Source of the DNA: a virus
Reading direction: 5' to 3' (one strand)
IMG/VR virus record: IMGVR_UViG_3300008108_000218
Location: 1 to 31,254 of that record
Length of the DNA: 31,254 bases
Under the pieces are notes generated by a model. It had not been told where the DNA came from and ran no database searches. It saw only the letters and a program-made list of their open reading frames with translations. Positions 30,491-31,254 of this stretch are shown in pieces (position 1 is the stretch's first letter; each line of letters starts with the position of its first letter). Made by a program: the position numbers and the translations under genes.

Positions 30491-31254
30491 GCAACGGGAT
30501 TAAAGTTAAAAAGCGTGATGGTTCTATTGAGCCTCTCAACCTAGATAAAATTCATCGAATGGTTGATGAAGCATGTGAAGGTCTAGCTGGAGTATCTTCT
30601 TCTCAAGTAGAAATGAATTCTGGCATTCAATTCTATGATGGCATTACTACAGAACAAATTCAAGAAATTCTTATTCGTTCTGCTAGTGATCTTATTTCTC
30701 TTGATATTCCAAACTATCAATTCGTAGCAGCACGACTTTTGTTGTTTGCTCTTCGTAAACAAGTATTCAATAAGAATGTTTGGAAAGATGGTATGCCATC
30801 AGTGTTTGATGTAGCTGCTTACAATGCAACTATTTTAAAAGTATATGATGAAGAAATTTTAGACAAGTATTCGGATGAAGATTGGGTAAAAGTTAATGGG
30901 TGGATTGACCATCATCGTGATTATCTTTTTTCATACGCTGGTCTTCGTCAAGTAGTCGATAAGTATTTGGTTCAAGACCGTAGTTCTGGAGAAGTTTTTG
31001 AAACTCCTCAATATATGTACATGCTAATTGCAATGACATTGTTTGCTGAGTATCCTTTATCTACCAGAATGGATTATGTAAAAAGGTATTATGACGCAAT
31101 CTCAAAGCACAAAATCAACATTCCAACTCCCATCATGGCAGGAGTTAGAACAACTCTCAGGCAATTTGCAAGCTGTGTTCTTATTGATTCTGATGACACC
31201 CTCAACAGCATCTTTAGCAGTGACATGGCTATTGGCAGGTATGTTGCTCAAAGG
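30487..31254 (+). CDS. nrdA: ribonucleotide reductase class I alpha subunit, 5' part
   Basis: This is the first 256 codons of NrdA; the gene runs off the end of the window (T4 NrdA is about 750 aa). NrdA reduces ribonucleotides to deoxyribonucleotides with NrdB. An ATP-cone-like start (IKVKKRDGSIEPLNLDKIHR) is followed by the helical R1 domain with TPQYMYMLIAMTLF. The active-site region PTPIMAGVRTTLRQFASCVL contains the first redox cysteine. The ATG overlaps the gp61 stop (ATGA), so primase and dNTP supply are coupled. No sign of an intron or inserted gene appears in this part. Confidence 0.96.
   Translation, partial: MSNGIKVKKRDGSIEPLNLDKIHRMVDEACEGLAGVSSSQVEMNSGIQFYDGITTEQIQEILIRSASDLISLDIPNYQFVAARLLLFALRKQVFNKNVWKDGMPSVFDVAAYNATILKVYDEEILDKYSDEDWVKVNGWIDHHRDYLFSYAGLRQVVDKYLVQDRSSGEVFETPQYMYMLIAMTLFAEYPLSTRMDYVKRYYDAISKHKINIPTPIMAGVRTTLRQFASCVLIDSDDTLNSIFSSDMAIGRYVAQR

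Overview
The window is part of the genome of a T4-like cyanophage (a contractile-tailed virus of marine Synechococcus or Prochlorococcus). It carries the T4 core gene order for capsid, recombination, late sigma, clamp and clamp-loader, polymerase, recombinase, helicase and primase genes. Among these sit genes typical of marine cyanomyoviruses: hsp20, mazG, a CobS-like AAA+ ATPase and a DUF3110-like protein. All genes are on the + strand, are tightly packed (many ATGA or TAATG stop-start overlaps), and the DNA is AT-rich. No host photosynthesis gene is present here.

Layout. Positions 41-2666 hold the head scaffold gp22 and major capsid gp23. Positions 2745-5591 hold a tail protein (gp3-like), UvsY, UvsW and a small Sm-like protein. 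Positions 5744-9277 hold the late sigma gp55 and the gp47/gp46 nuclease with a DUF3110-like gene between them. Positions 9326-12670 hold an HEXXH-VWA protein paired with a CobS/MoxR-type AAA+ ATPase. Positions 12645-16884 hold two small genes, sliding clamp gp45, clamp loader gp44, an HNH homing endonuclease, a PD-(D/E)XK nuclease, a small HTH-like protein, gp62, RegA and a 41-aa ORF. Positions 17026-23871 hold Hsp20, three tandem Sm-like paralogues, DNA polymerase gp43, UvsX, gp41 and MazG. Positions 23831-24345 hold two small ORFs and tRNA-Ser(UGA) and tRNA-Ala(UGC). Positions 24381-29498 are an accessory and virion region with an AT-rich unknown, a KOW-like protein, a protein with an EF-hand loop, an Ig-like virion protein and a coiled-coil membrane protein. 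Positions 29495-31254 hold primase gp61 and the 5' part of nrdA.

Transcription signals are unusually readable. Sigma70-type promoters, most with a 17-bp spacer, precede gp55, the CobS-like gene, a DUF3310-like gene, the Sm-like/gp43 cluster, mazG and gp61. T4-type late promoters (TATAAATA or AATAAATA) precede gp23, the gp3-like gene and the accessory virion genes. In several gaps the terminator hairpin of one unit overlaps or abuts the promoter of the next. The most notable items are a four-member Sm-like paralogue family, a metalloprotease-like VWA/AAA+ pair with a palindrome exactly filling its promoter spacer, a possible RNA thermometer before hsp20, and two exact TTGACA-17-TATAAT promoters inside coding sequence.
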